Part shown: positions 37,293 through 46,800 of the stretch, piece after piece
Layout of the letters: each line of letters starts with the position of its first letter
Numbering within the stretch: the stretch's first letter is position 1
Source of the DNA: Pseudoalteromonas sp. S2755
GTDB taxonomy: Bacteria; Pseudomonadota; Gammaproteobacteria; Enterobacterales; Alteromonadaceae
NCBI RefSeq assembly: GCF_005886535.1
Contig: NZ_PNDS01000083.1
Span: 1 to 55,515, forward strand
Length of the DNA: 55,515 nt
Direction of reading: 5' to 3'
Position numbers and translations under genes: made by a program
Notes under the pieces: generated by a model
What the model was told of the DNA's origin: nothing
Database searches by the model: none
What the model saw: only the letters and a program-made list of their open reading frames with translations

Positions 37293-39236
37293 ATGAAGAA
37301 GTTAATTGCTCTGCTGTTGTTGGCCTTAGCTGCTAAGGCATTCGCTAAACAGGAAATACCACTAGAGTCGTTTAGTAAAGGTAGTGAGTTTTCCGATGTA
37401 AAGATATCACCTAACGGAGAATATCTTAGCTTTATCACAAAAAGGGAAGGTAAAAACACATTAGGTTTTTTACAACTTGATAAATTCAAACTCATTCACG
37501 CCGTGCGATTCAATGACAATGCTCAAATTGGCCGCTATGAATGGGTGAATGATGACCGTGTGGTATTAGAAAAGGAATATATTAGAGGCTGGAAAGATCA
37601 CCCTGAGTTTCATGGTGAGTTATTCGGCGTAAATGTAGATGGAAGCCGTGGTAAATATTTGGTGGGTTACCAAGGTGAGGGACAAACGGGGTCTCGTTTG
37701 CGCAAAGCTACCCCGCTGTATGGCACATCTTATATTCTTGACCCTTTGATCAATGACGAAAACAAGATGTTGATTGTGACCTATCCTTGGACTGGCTCGA
37801 AAGAGCCTACCACACGAGTTTACGAGGTTAACGTTCATACTGGTGTCAGACGCAAAGTGACAAATTCTCCAAAAAAAATGGGGCGCTTTTTGACCGATCA
37901 CCAAGGAGAGGTTCGCGCCGTTGTGTCTGAGGATGATGATGGCAATTCATTAGTGTTCATCCGTGAAGAAGCAGACTCAAAATGGGCTGAGCTCACATTA
38001 GAAAACAACTTAGATGATTTCTGGATGCATGGATTCGATAAATCTGGAACGTCAGTTTATCTTTCAGCATCTACGGCTGGTGAGCCCATGGCCTTCTATA
38101 AATTGGGCTTAGAAAGCAAAAAACTTACTCATGTTTTTCAAGATAAAGTGGTTGATCCAACAAAAGTATGGATAGATCCGATTGATAAATCCCCTTTCGC
38201 TATTGAACTAGACCCCGGATATCCTACCTATGCATTTATTGATGAAAGTGCTGATTGGAGTCAACGCTTAAAGTCTCTGATAGCTTCGATCCCTGGAAAT
38301 CAAATACGTATTGTAAGTAGCACGAGAGATGGTGGACAAGTGGTTGTATTCGCAAGCAGCGATACCAACCCAGGGGATTATTACCTTTATGATAGCAAAG
38401 CCAACAAGATGAAATATCTTGCGTCTGCAAGAGGCTGGATTAAACCAAATCAAATGTCCACAGTCGAGCCTGTTAAATTCACAAGCCGTGATGGACTTAC
38501 TATTCATGGATATCTCACAACACCAATAAACGCAGAAAAGAAAAACCTTCCTCTGATTGTTATGCCGCATGGTGGACCTCATGGGCCAAGAGATTATTGG
38601 CAGTTTGATCCTGAGGTACAAATGCTAGCGAGCAGAGGAATGGCTGTATTACAAGTTAACTTTCGAGGTTCTGGTGGTTATGGAGATGCATTTGAAGCGC
38701 TTGGCTACCAAAAGTGGGGCAAGGAAATTCAATATGACATCATTGATGGAACCCGTGACTTAATCTCCAAAGGTATCGTCGATAAAAAGCGGATTTGTAT
38801 TATGGGGGCAAGTTTTGGCGGTTATTCTGCATTGCAAAGCGCAATATTAGAACCCGACTTATTCCAATGCGCAGTCGGTGTTGTTGGTGTATACGATTTA
38901 CCACTGATGTTTGAAGAAGGTGATGTTGCTCAGCGTAGCTCAGGGGTCGCATATTTAGAACGTGTACTTGGTACCGATGAGAAACAGTTAAAAGCATTTT
39001 CTCCAAGCTATAATGTCGATAAGCTTAAGGTTCCTGTCCTTATCGTACATGGTGGTGAGGACCAAAGAGCGCCAATTGAACAAGCGGAATCTTTAATTGA
39101 TGCACTGAAAAAGGCTGATAAGCCTTATCAGTATTACTTACTTGAAGATGAAGGGCATGGTTTCTATAAACCGGAACATCGCCTGAAATACTTTAAGAAA
39201 GTGCTCGCATTCCTAGAAAAACCTCTGCAGTTATAG
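37293..39236 (+). CDS. Exported S9-family prolyl oligopeptidase-like peptidase
   Basis: This 647-residue serine peptidase has a signal peptide (MKKLIALLLLALAAKAFA), a beta-propeller (about residues 25-390) and an alpha/beta-hydrolase domain. Catalytic residues are Ser507 in GASFGGYSA, Asp590 in VHGGEDQRAP and His622 in DEGHGFY; PHGGPHGPRD forms the oxyanion region. Such enzymes cut short peptides after proline or act as acyl-aminoacyl peptidases, in the periplasm here. It lies among methionine salvage genes, but no link to them is evident. A 40-bp palindrome follows 155 bp after the stop. Confidence 0.92.
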   Translation: MKKLIALLLLALAAKAFAKQEIPLESFSKGSEFSDVKISPNGEYLSFITKREGKNTLGFLQLDKFKLIHAVRFNDNAQIGRYEWVNDDRVVLEKEYIRGWKDHPEFHGELFGVNVDGSRGKYLVGYQGEGQTGSRLRKATPLYGTSYILDPLINDENKMLIVTYPWTGSKEPTTRVYEVNVHTGVRRKVTNSPKKMGRFLTDHQGEVRAVVSEDDDGNSLVFIREEADSKWAELTLENNLDDFWMHGFDKSGTSVYLSASTAGEPMAFYKLGLESKKLTHVFQDKVVDPTKVWIDPIDKSPFAIELDPGYPTYAFIDESADWSQRLKSLIASIPGNQIRIVSSTRDGGQVVVFASSDTNPGDYYLYDSKANKMKYLASARGWIKPNQMSTVEPVKFTSRDGLTIHGYLTTPINAEKKNLPLIVMPHGGPHGPRDYWQFDPEVQMLASRGMAVLQVNFRGSGGYGDAFEALGYQKWGKEIQYDIIDGTRDLISKGIVDKKRICIMGASFGGYSALQSAILEPDLFQCAVGVVGVYDLPLMFEEGDVAQRSSGVAYLERVLGTDEKQLKAFSPSYNVDKLKVPVLIVHGGEDQRAPIEQAESLIDALKKADKPYQYYLLEDEGHGFYKPEHRLKYFKKVLAFLEKPLQL

Positions 39237-39392
39237 TTTTTATGGAAGTGAAGGAAGAGCTACTTAGAACTTTGTAATTTAAAGCTATATTAGCTACAGT
39301 TTTGTTTCTGAACATTGCAGCATGCTGTTGATTACTCTGTAGTATTTAAGTATGTAACGCCTCTATGGTACTGACTTGGTGCTGATCACGTT

Positions 39393-39432
39393 GAATTTGC
39401 GTGCTAATAGCCTGCTATTGGCACGCAAATTC
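39393..39432. repeat. 40-bp nearly perfect palindrome
   Basis: GAATTTGCGTGC pairs with GCACGCAAATTC; the next pair is T-G, then AATAGC pairs with GCTATT around a 2-nt loop, so 19 base pairs in all. A moderately T-rich tract follows on the plus strand. It could end transcription of the S9 peptidase gene or be a dispersed palindromic element. The rest of the 39237-39535 gap shows nothing recognisable. Confidence 0.65.
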
Positions 39433-39535
39433 GTTTTGCTTACCGCTTTTTTCGTGAAGTAGTCACAAAATCTTCATTTTATTTTTGGGGACAAGCTGTA
39501 CTACTAAGGGGATTTTGAAGTAAGGAAAGTCGCTA

Positions 39536-39931
39536 ATGAAGGGATGGTTCATTATTGGTGTGGTTGTACTGGCCTTATGCAGTTGCCACTCTATTCAGCC
39601 GCAAAAAACCTACATCCATATAGTTGCAAGTTGTCCCCCTCAGGTGTTTGAACAATTGTTTATCGATACGACAGATAGCTTAATTATATCGCCCTCTGAG
39701 GCCGAAATTCCAATCGGCATGCACACAAATACTCTGCTTTTTTCACCACTGACCATGTCGTGGGATGTGGTGGATAAACTTTTGATTGAGTTGGATAACG
39801 CTGGATTTAAGTTTCAAGCAGATTTTTTCGGTAAATATAATCACGCTTATCGTGATAACCATATCGGTGTGTATTTTGTTGAAGGTTGTGAGCCTAACAT
39901 GAGTAAGCAAGCACTCACAGCGCTTCGTTGA
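39536..39931 (+). CDS. Small putative lipoprotein of unknown function
   Basis: I do not recognise this 131-residue protein. The N-terminus (MKGWFIIGVVVLALCSC) is a lipoprotein-type signal with cysteines at positions 15 and 17, of which either could be the lipidated one. The mature part is about 110 residues and has two further cysteines (ASCPPQ and EGCEPN), which may form a disulfide. AAGGAAA lies 9 bp before the start. It converges on mtnD with a 23-bp gap and no clear terminator. Confidence 0.65.
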   Translation: MKGWFIIGVVVLALCSCHSIQPQKTYIHIVASCPPQVFEQLFIDTTDSLIISPSEAEIPIGMHTNTLLFSPLTMSWDVVDKLLIELDNAGFKFQADFFGKYNHAYRDNHIGVYFVEGCEPNMSKQALTALR

Positions 39932-39954
39932 CACTGTGAGTATTTAGACTTGTA

Positions 39955-40497
39955 TTAATCAAGTAATGGAAACTGTTTTGCAATTTCAGAGTCCGTGCTT
40001 TTTGCAACCCAACCCTCTTGATTATTGAATAGGCGAATGGCGGTAAATTCTGGATCGCTACCCATATCAAACCAATGAGGCGTATTTTCTGGTACTGAGA
40101 TTAGGTCACCTTGCTGACATAAAACTTGGTAAACCTTATCGTTTAAGTGTAAGCAGAATAGCCCTTGTCCTTTAACAAAAAAACGCACTTCATCTTCGCT
40201 ATGAGTATGTTCAAAAAGAAATTTTTGTCGCAACTCCGAGGCACTAGGGTTGCCCTTTGCGAGTGAAATCACGTCGACAGTTTGATAACCGCCTTGCGCT
40301 TTTAATCTTTCAATATCACTCTGATAGGCACTAATAATGTCGTCTTGTGACATTTCAGCTGTGATATCGGTGTTAGCTTGCCATTGCTCAAAGCGTACGC
40401 CTTGCTCTGCGAGCAAAGATGCGATGATGTTTGCGTCTTGCTCTTGTTGCAAAGCTTGGCTTGGATTCTGTTCTTGGTAGATAGTCAGTTGACTCAT
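39955..40497 (-). CDS. mtnD: Acireductone dioxygenase
   Basis: This 180-residue cupin enzyme splits acireductone with oxygen. With iron it yields the methionine precursor 4-methylthio-2-oxobutanoate and formate; with nickel the off-pathway products include CO. The metal ligands are visible as His97, His99, Glu103 (EHTHSEDEVRFF) and His141 (TPHWFDMG). It overlaps mtnC by 4 bp and is the last of mtnBCD. Confidence 0.95.
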   Translation of the reverse strand: MSQLTIYQEQNPSQALQQEQDANIIASLLAEQGVRFEQWQANTDITAEMSQDDIISAYQSDIERLKAQGGYQTVDVISLAKGNPSASELRQKFLFEHTHSEDEVRFFVKGQGLFCLHLNDKVYQVLCQQGDLISVPENTPHWFDMGSDPEFTAIRLFNNQEGWVAKSTDSEIAKQFPLLD

Positions 40498-41180
40498 GAA
40501 AATGCCCCTTCATCAAAATGGTCAAAGCTTGGTATAACTGGATGTTTAGCTGATGTTGCTTGTGCATCTCTAAACAGCTGTAATGTGTGCATACCAGCGG
40601 CCTTTGCTGCGTCTAGCTCGGCAACAATATCGCTTAAAAAGAGGATTTGCTCTGCTTGGTACGGTAGGGCTGCAATAATATTCTGATACGCCGAGACTTC
40701 CTGCTTGGCACCCACTTTAGTATCAAAGTAGTCACTAAATAGCGGGCGAATATCACCATAGTCTGAGTGCGCAAAAAGTAGCTGCTGCGCTTTCACTGAA
40801 CCCGACGAATACACGTAGAGGTTGCGGCCATCCGCTTTTTGTTGTGTTAAAAACTGGTAGGCATCTTCGTACAAATGTCCGGTAAAATCGCCGTTTTTGT
40901 AGCCAAACTGCCAAACGAGACCCTGAAGCTGTTTTAATGGCGTGATTTTTTTATCTGCGGCGATCCACTCAAGTAGTGCGGCAATCACGGTATCAATATC
41001 AGCGTTGGTATTATCCAATTCTGCTCTGACGGCACTAATTTGCTCGGCAACGGCGGCGTCATGCTGATGGTCGCGAATAAATTGCGGTAAATGCGCAGCG
41101 GCATACGGGAATAGTATCTCTTTAACAAATGAGATACGGGTAATTGTCCCTTCAATATCTGTTAAAATGGCTTTGATCAT
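40494..41180 (-). CDS. mtnC: Enolase-phosphatase E1
   Basis: This 228-residue HAD-family enzyme enolises and dephosphorylates 2,3-diketo-5-methylthiopentyl-1-phosphate to acireductone. HAD motifs are ILTDIEGTIT (Asp8, Glu10), VYSSGSVKAQQLLF and ILFLSDIVAELDAA, with the cap domain between. The bifunctional single-protein form is typical of gammaproteobacteria. It overlaps both neighbours by 4 bp (mtnB and mtnD), so the three are translationally coupled. Confidence 0.95.
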   Translation of the reverse strand: MIKAILTDIEGTITRISFVKEILFPYAAAHLPQFIRDHQHDAAVAEQISAVRAELDNTNADIDTVIAALLEWIAADKKITPLKQLQGLVWQFGYKNGDFTGHLYEDAYQFLTQQKADGRNLYVYSSGSVKAQQLLFAHSDYGDIRPLFSDYFDTKVGAKQEVSAYQNIIAALPYQAEQILFLSDIVAELDAAKAAGMHTLQLFRDAQATSAKHPVIPSFDHFDEGAFS

Positions 41181-41791
41181 TGGCGCCCCTCCAATTTAAT
41201 GCGTTCTAATTCGCAGGCAAATAAAAACTCTAAGCCCTCAATATGACGACGCGTTTCTTGCACTGTACGGCCCACTGCGTATAACCCGTGACCTCGGATC
41301 AATACACCGTGTATAACCGGTGTAGTTTGATGAGATTGCGCCACGCGCTGTGCTAGCCGCTCTATATCCTGATCGTTATCAAAAATAGCAATGGATAAGG
41401 TTTCTTCATGGGATTGAATGCCAGACAGTGACTTTTGCATTTCATAACCACAGATCTGAAATTGCTCGCCTTGAATAAATCGCGACAACACAGTCGCAGC
41501 AACGGAATGAGTGTGTAATATACACTGTGCACCCACGCATAATTCATATAATTTTAGGTGCAATGCAGTTTCGGCTGAAGGCTTGCCACTACCGGCAATG
41601 ATGGTGCCTGTGGCGTCTAATTCTAGAAATTGTTCTGGTGTTAATTTACCTTTATCAAAGCCGCTGGCCGTGACAACAAAGCCAGAGTCTGTTTTGATAG
41701 AGAAATTACCACCAGTCGCGGGAACCCAGCCTTGCTGAGCAACCCAAGCTCCTGCGTCGATAAGCGCGAGTTTTGCGGCTTGTGTGTGCAT
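41177..41791 (-). CDS. mtnB: Methylthioribulose-1-phosphate dehydratase
   Basis: This 204-residue class II aldolase-like zinc enzyme dehydrates methylthioribulose-1-phosphate. Family motifs include WVPATGGNFSIKTDSGFVVTASG, the zinc ligands in CILHTHSVAAT and VLIRGHGLYAVG. The start at 41791 (AGGTG, 6 bp spacing) is preferred over a GTG at 41800. It is the first gene of mtnBCD and diverges from the aminotransferase gene across a region with MetJ-like boxes. Confidence 0.94.
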   Translation of the reverse strand: MHTQAAKLALIDAGAWVAQQGWVPATGGNFSIKTDSGFVVTASGFDKGKLTPEQFLELDATGTIIAGSGKPSAETALHLKLYELCVGAQCILHTHSVAATVLSRFIQGEQFQICGYEMQKSLSGIQSHEETLSIAIFDNDQDIERLAQRVAQSHQTTPVIHGVLIRGHGLYAVGRTVQETRRHIEGLEFLFACELERIKLEGRQ

Positions 41792-41811
41792 AGTTAACAC
41801 CTATAAATTAA

Positions 41812-41835
41812 ATGCGTTTGGACGGCTATACATCT
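41812..41835. promoter_or_regulatory. MetJ-like met boxes between mtnB and the aminotransferase gene
   Basis: Three adjacent 8-mers, ATGCGTTT, GGACGGCT (6 of 8) and ATACATCT (6 of 8), follow the AGACGTCT pattern. CTATACATCTAT here matches CTATACTTCTTT in the mtnK-mtnA region. This points to the same regulator at both divergent promoters. Confidence 0.55.
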
Positions 41836-41893
41836 ATTTTGAGCAATGATAGCATCCACTCACGATTAGCACCATAAGAAAGAGAGTGTTGCA

Positions 41894-43033
41894 GTGAAAA
41901 GTAAGTTACCTCAGGTTGGAATTAGTATATTTAGCCAAATGACGGCATTAGCGAACGAGCATGGTGCGATCAACTTATCGCAAGGCTTTCCGGAGTTTGA
42001 TGCGCCTGATTACCTAAAATCGCAACTGAGCCACTATGTTGGCGAAGGTCAAAATCAGTATTCGCCTTCTGCCGGCGTACCGAGCTTGCAAGCACAAGTT
42101 GCGGCATTAATTGAACGTCGTTATCAGGTGAGGGTTTCAGGACAAGAACAGATCACGGTGACCTCGGGTGCAACGGAAGCACTCTTCGTGGCAATTCAGG
42201 CAATAGTATCTGAAGGGGACGAAGTTATTGTATTCGATCCAGCTTACGACTCTTATGAGCCTGCAATTGAACTTGCTGGCGGAAAAGCCGTACATATTGC
42301 ATTGACTGCGCCGCATTACCAAATTGATTGGCAACAAGTCGCAGCGAGTATCAACCCAAATACCCGTGCTATTATCATCAATACACCGCATAACCCGTCG
42401 GCTAAAACGCTAAAGCCGTCAGATTTAGAGCAACTAAAACAGCTGCTAAATCAACATGACTTGTTATTGATCAGTGATGAAGTATACGAGCATATTACCT
42501 TTGATGGTTTGCCTCATCTGAGCGCATTAACTGATCCAGCATTGTTTGAGCGTGCGTTTGTGATCTCAAGCTTTGGTAAAACTTTTCATAGTACTGGCTG
42601 GAAAATGGGTTACTGTGTGGCGCCAAAGCAAATGACTGTTGAGTTTAGAAAGATCCATCAGTATGTAACGTTCTCAAGTTTCACTCCGGCACAACTTGCA
42701 TTGGCTGATATGCTTGCTGAACACCCTGAGCACGTTGATGAGCTGAGTGGATTTTATCAACAAAAACGCGATGTGCTGGTTAAGGCGTTAGCGTCAAGCC
42801 GATTTACGCTATTACCAAGTGAAGGGACTTATTTTTTGCTTTTGGATTACAGTGAAATTTCTGATCTTGATGATGTTGCCTTTTGTCGCTATCTGGTGGA
42901 AGAGGTTGGGGTTGCGGCAGTGCCACTCAGTGTTTTTTACCAACAAGCACCTGAAGACAAGGTCATACGATTGTGCTTTGCTAAGGAAAACCAGACATTA
43001 GAAGAGGCTGCAAAACGCTTATGTCAACTTTAA
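41894..43033 (+). CDS. Methionine (glutamine-preferring) aminotransferase
   Basis: This 379-residue PLP-dependent class I/II aminotransferase begins at a GTG. The PLP lysine is Lys229 in SSFGKTFHSTGWKMGY; INTPHNPSAKTL and SDEVYEH are the other cofactor motifs. It resembles E. coli YbdL and the KAT/GTK group, which transfer the amino group from glutamine to 4-methylthio-2-oxobutanoate to make methionine, the last salvage step. Divergence from mtnBCD over shared met boxes supports this. Its 3' end overlaps the omega-amidase gene by 13 bp. Confidence 0.9.
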   Translation: MKSKLPQVGISIFSQMTALANEHGAINLSQGFPEFDAPDYLKSQLSHYVGEGQNQYSPSAGVPSLQAQVAALIERRYQVRVSGQEQITVTSGATEALFVAIQAIVSEGDEVIVFDPAYDSYEPAIELAGGKAVHIALTAPHYQIDWQQVAASINPNTRAIIINTPHNPSAKTLKPSDLEQLKQLLNQHDLLLISDEVYEHITFDGLPHLSALTDPALFERAFVISSFGKTFHSTGWKMGYCVAPKQMTVEFRKIHQYVTFSSFTPAQLALADMLAEHPEHVDELSGFYQQKRDVLVKALASSRFTLLPSEGTYFLLLDYSEISDLDDVAFCRYLVEEVGVAAVPLSVFYQQAPEDKVIRLCFAKENQTLEEAAKRLCQL

Positions 43034-43791
43034 CCGTTACCCTTGTTCAAACAGATATCCAGTGGCTTTCACCTGAGGCCAACTTTACTCATATTGAACG
43101 TTTGCTAGAAAATGTCGAGCCAAGCGATTTAATTTTTCTACCAGAAACATTTGCTACTGGCTTCGCCGTAAAAGAGCCGGATGTTGAGCGCTATGCTGAT
43201 GCAGCCATCGAGTTTTTACAGCAATGTGCTCAGCGCTTTCAGGCTGTTGTAGCAGGCAGCGTACTGGTTCCGCAAGGAGATAAAAAGGCCAACCGTATGG
43301 TGTGGTGCCAGCCGGATGGAAAGATACTTCATTATGACAAAAGACACTTATTTTGTTTGGGTAATGAGGGGGATTTTGTGGTTGCTGGTGAGCACCGTGA
43401 AGTGTTCGAATTAAAAGGCATTAAATTCTTACCGCAGATCTGCTATGACTTACGTTTTCCAGTATTTCAGCGTAATCAGAACGATTATGAGGTTATGATT
43501 AATATTGCAAACTGGCCAGCGGCACGCCGAAATCATTGGGATACTTTACTGGCTGCTCGTGCAATCGAGAATCAGTGCTTTGTGCTTGCGGTAAATCGCG
43601 TAGGTGAAGATGGGTATGGCACTGCGCATAATGGTGGTACAAAAGCGATTGACTTCAATGGTAATAGTCTTGTTTCGGCAGCAGATGACCAAGCAGAAGT
43701 TATTACCGTAAAGCTAAAACTGAGCGACTTGCAGCAGTATAAAGCTAAATTTCCAGCCCATCTCGATGCGGATAAATTTACGCTGGCATAA
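43021..43791 (+). CDS. Omega-amidase (2-oxoglutaramate/2-oxosuccinamate amidase, YafV/Nit2-like)
   Basis: This 256-residue nitrilase-superfamily enzyme has the Glu-Lys-Cys triad: Glu42 in LPETFATGF, Lys107 in YDKRHLF and Cys141 in QICYDLRFPVF. It hydrolyses 2-oxoglutaramate, the product left when glutamine donates its amino group, to 2-oxoglutarate and ammonia. That pulls the transamination in the preceding gene towards methionine. The 13-bp overlap with that gene fits a coupled pair. YafV in E. coli is the same type. Confidence 0.92.
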   Translation: MSTLTVTLVQTDIQWLSPEANFTHIERLLENVEPSDLIFLPETFATGFAVKEPDVERYADAAIEFLQQCAQRFQAVVAGSVLVPQGDKKANRMVWCQPDGKILHYDKRHLFCLGNEGDFVVAGEHREVFELKGIKFLPQICYDLRFPVFQRNQNDYEVMINIANWPAARRNHWDTLLAARAIENQCFVLAVNRVGEDGYGTAHNGGTKAIDFNGNSLVSAADDQAEVITVKLKLSDLQQYKAKFPAHLDADKFTLA

Positions 43792-43812
43792 TACACATTG
43801 GTACATGCATAA

Positions 43813-43843
43813 CATGCCCAACTAAAAGGCTTAGTTGGGCATG
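43813..43843. terminator. Bidirectional hairpin between convergent omega-amidase and MCP genes
   Basis: CATGCCCAACTAA and TTAGTTGGGCATG form a perfect 13-bp stem with loop AAGGC. It sits 21 bp after the omega-amidase stop and 26 bp after the MCP stop on the other strand. U-runs are weak on both sides. Confidence 0.7.
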
Positions 43844-43869
43844 ATTTAACTATCAAAGATCAACAGGTT

Positions 43870-46800
43870 CTAAGATGCATTATATTGATGCACAAGCAAT
43901 TCACCTTCTCTGCCAGTGGCACTATAATCATTCTTTGATAAACGGAAATAGCTCAACTGGGTACGCATTTCATGGGCTTGCTCAGCCATTTGCCTCGCCG
44001 CTGCCATCGTTTCTTCGGTAATTGCAGAGTTTTCTTGAATAAGATCCGTTAGCCTTTGCACCACCAAGTCCACTTCTTTAATGGCTTGTTGCTGCATTGA
44101 AGTCGACTCATTGATTTTAATGATGTTGTTATTTACATCACTCACGGCACCAACGATTTGTTGCAGCTTTTCACCGGAACTATTGGCAAGTTCAGTCCCT
44201 TGCTCTACCTTTTGATTACTGTTTGAGATAATTTCTTTGATTTGCTTTGCTGAAGCGGCGCTACGCCCTGCCAGCTCTCGTACTTCGTTTGCAACGACAG
44301 CAAAGCCACGGCCATTTTCTCCCGCTCGTGCCGCTTCAACGGCAGCATTTAGTGCCAGCAGGTTGGTTTGAAACGCAAGTCCATCAATCACCGATACAAT
44401 CTCATTAATGTCTTTACTGGCTTTGTTCACTTCAATTATTGCAGCTACGGTTTGGGCAGATAAACTACCTCCTTCTTTGGCTATGTTTTCTGCGTTTGTT
44501 GCCAGTCCTACAGCATCACCAGATTGGTTTGAAACCTTAGTGAGCTCATCTAACATATTGCCAGTGCTGGCACTAGCTTCTTCTAAGTTTGCTGCTTGCT
44601 CTTCTGTGCGTTGGCTGATTTCGGTGTTACTCGCCGCGATTTCACCGGCACTTTGAGCAACATAATTTGCTGCGGCTTGGATCCCTTCGATTACACTGGT
44701 GAGTTTTTTAATTGTGGTGTTGGTGTCATTTTGCAAAGACTTAAACACGCCAAAATATTCCCCATTTACTTGATTACTTAAGTCACCCTGAGCAACGTTA
44801 GCCAACACGCTGCTGACTTCGGAGATAGCCCCAGAGACCTGTAAAGTCGAATCATTTACACTCTCTTTGAGCTGTTGCAGCTGACCTTGTAGTGGCAACT
44901 CTATTTTTTGACTAAAGTCTCCTTCGGACATTGCGCCCATTACGCTGCCGAGTTCTTCAATAACTTGATTTAGGTTCTCGACTGAACGGTTGATATCACC
45001 TTTAAGATTGTCAAGCTGGCCAGACATCGCAGATTGAATGGTGCGATCAAATCGACCATGACTAATTGCCATCATCACTGTTGAGATTTCTGAGATAGCA
45101 ACATCAACTGCGGTGACGGAAGCATTGATATCATCTTTAAGTTGAGCTAATTGGCCTGTTGCTACTACATCTACCTGTTGTTTAAAGTCGCCATTGCTGA
45201 CACCAGCCATTACAGCGCCGATCTCTTTCATCACTTCGTCTAGGTTTGCCATGCTGGAGTTGATATCTTGCTTTAACGTCTCTAATTGGCCTGCGAGTGG
45301 AGCATCAAGTTGCGCAGAGAAGTTGCCTTGACGCAATGCAGACATAATCGTGCTGATACCGTCAATCGCGCTGCTAAGGCTACGTACGGAATTATTTACC
45401 GAATCTTTGAGTTGCGCTAATTTTCCTTTAGCGGGTACGGTTACTTGTTCCTTAAAGTTACCTTGCTCAATATTGGCCATCACATGAACTATACCGTTCA
45501 TGGTTGAATTAATCGAAGACAAGGAATCATTGATATTATTTTTGAGCAGGTCTAAGTCGCCAGACATCGGAGCATTAAGTTTGGTATCAAACTGACCATT
45601 TGCCATATCAATGGAAATTTCATTGAGCTCAGAAATAGCTCGACTTAAGGTATTGGCGCAGTGGTTAGTGGCATCTTTTAAGGTTTCTAGTTCGCCTCGA
45701 CAAGGTACTTTTATACGCTCTTCAAACTTGCCCGAAGCCATTTGATTCATGACGCGGTTAGCTTCTGTGATAGAAAGCTGCAAAGCATCCAGTAATGAAT
45801 TAAATGCTTGTGCACTGTTGCCTATTTCATCATGACTTCGAATCGGGGCTCGCAAAGAAAAGTTGCCTTCTTGTTCAACCAACTTCATGGTTTCCACCAA
45901 TTCGTGAACAGGTTTGGTAAGCGTTTTTGAGAACCAGTAGGCGACGATCAGTACTAATACTATAGTAACGGCTAAAATAATCATCAGATATTGAGAGAGT
46001 GAAGTGATGGAAGCGAATGCTTCTGACTCGTCCATCTCGGCAAGTAGTGCCCAGCGGGTATTAAAGACCTCTACCGGTGTATAAGCAGATAACACGGCTT
46101 CGCCGTTATAGTCCTGAATAACTTGTTGTCCAGATTTATTATTCAATGCTTGAGAGACTGCAAGTGTTGCTACCCGGCCGCGTTCAGGGTATCGAAATGA
46201 ATTGACCACGGAATGATGTTGTGGATCTAAGAATGAGTCTGAACGCATCAGACCTTCAGGGCCAACTAGGTAGGTTTCACCACTTTCGCCTAAGCCTTCT
46301 CGCTCGGTCATAATGGCATTGATGGCATCAATAGATAATTGTGCAGCTATAATTGCAACGGTTTGGCCATTCACCACAATCGGTTTGGCGATAAAACTAG
46401 CGGGTGCATTATAGGAGGGGAGATATTGTTTGTAGTCTGCAAACGCAGTGGCTTTTGGGTCCGTTGAGCCCTTCAGTTCTCGATAAAGAGAAGCGAGATT
46501 ACTATTGGCATAAGGACCCGACTCTAGTGACGTAGCAAAATCGACCTCTTTAAATACAGAGTAGACAATATTCCCGTTACTTGGGTCGATGATAAAAATA
46601 TCATAAAACTCGTAAATATCGGCGATATTAAGCATATATGGATGGTAACTGCGGTGAGCAAGGTCATAACTATCTAAGTGACCGGTTTCAATCAATTTGT
46701 ACTTTTCACCAACAGGGTAGGGATTGCTTGCTAGGTAGCGTGCTTGCAGCGCAAGCCCAGACTCTGAAATGTCACTAATTAGCTTTGCTGTGCTCGTATC

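Noticed and set aside
39237..39392. Possible small gene in the gap after the S9 peptidase
   Set aside because: No frame with a start, ribosome site and biased composition was found.
44656..45870. Recent DNA tandem repeat or CRISPR-like array
   Set aside because: The 135-bp units are conserved only at the protein level and lie inside one open frame.
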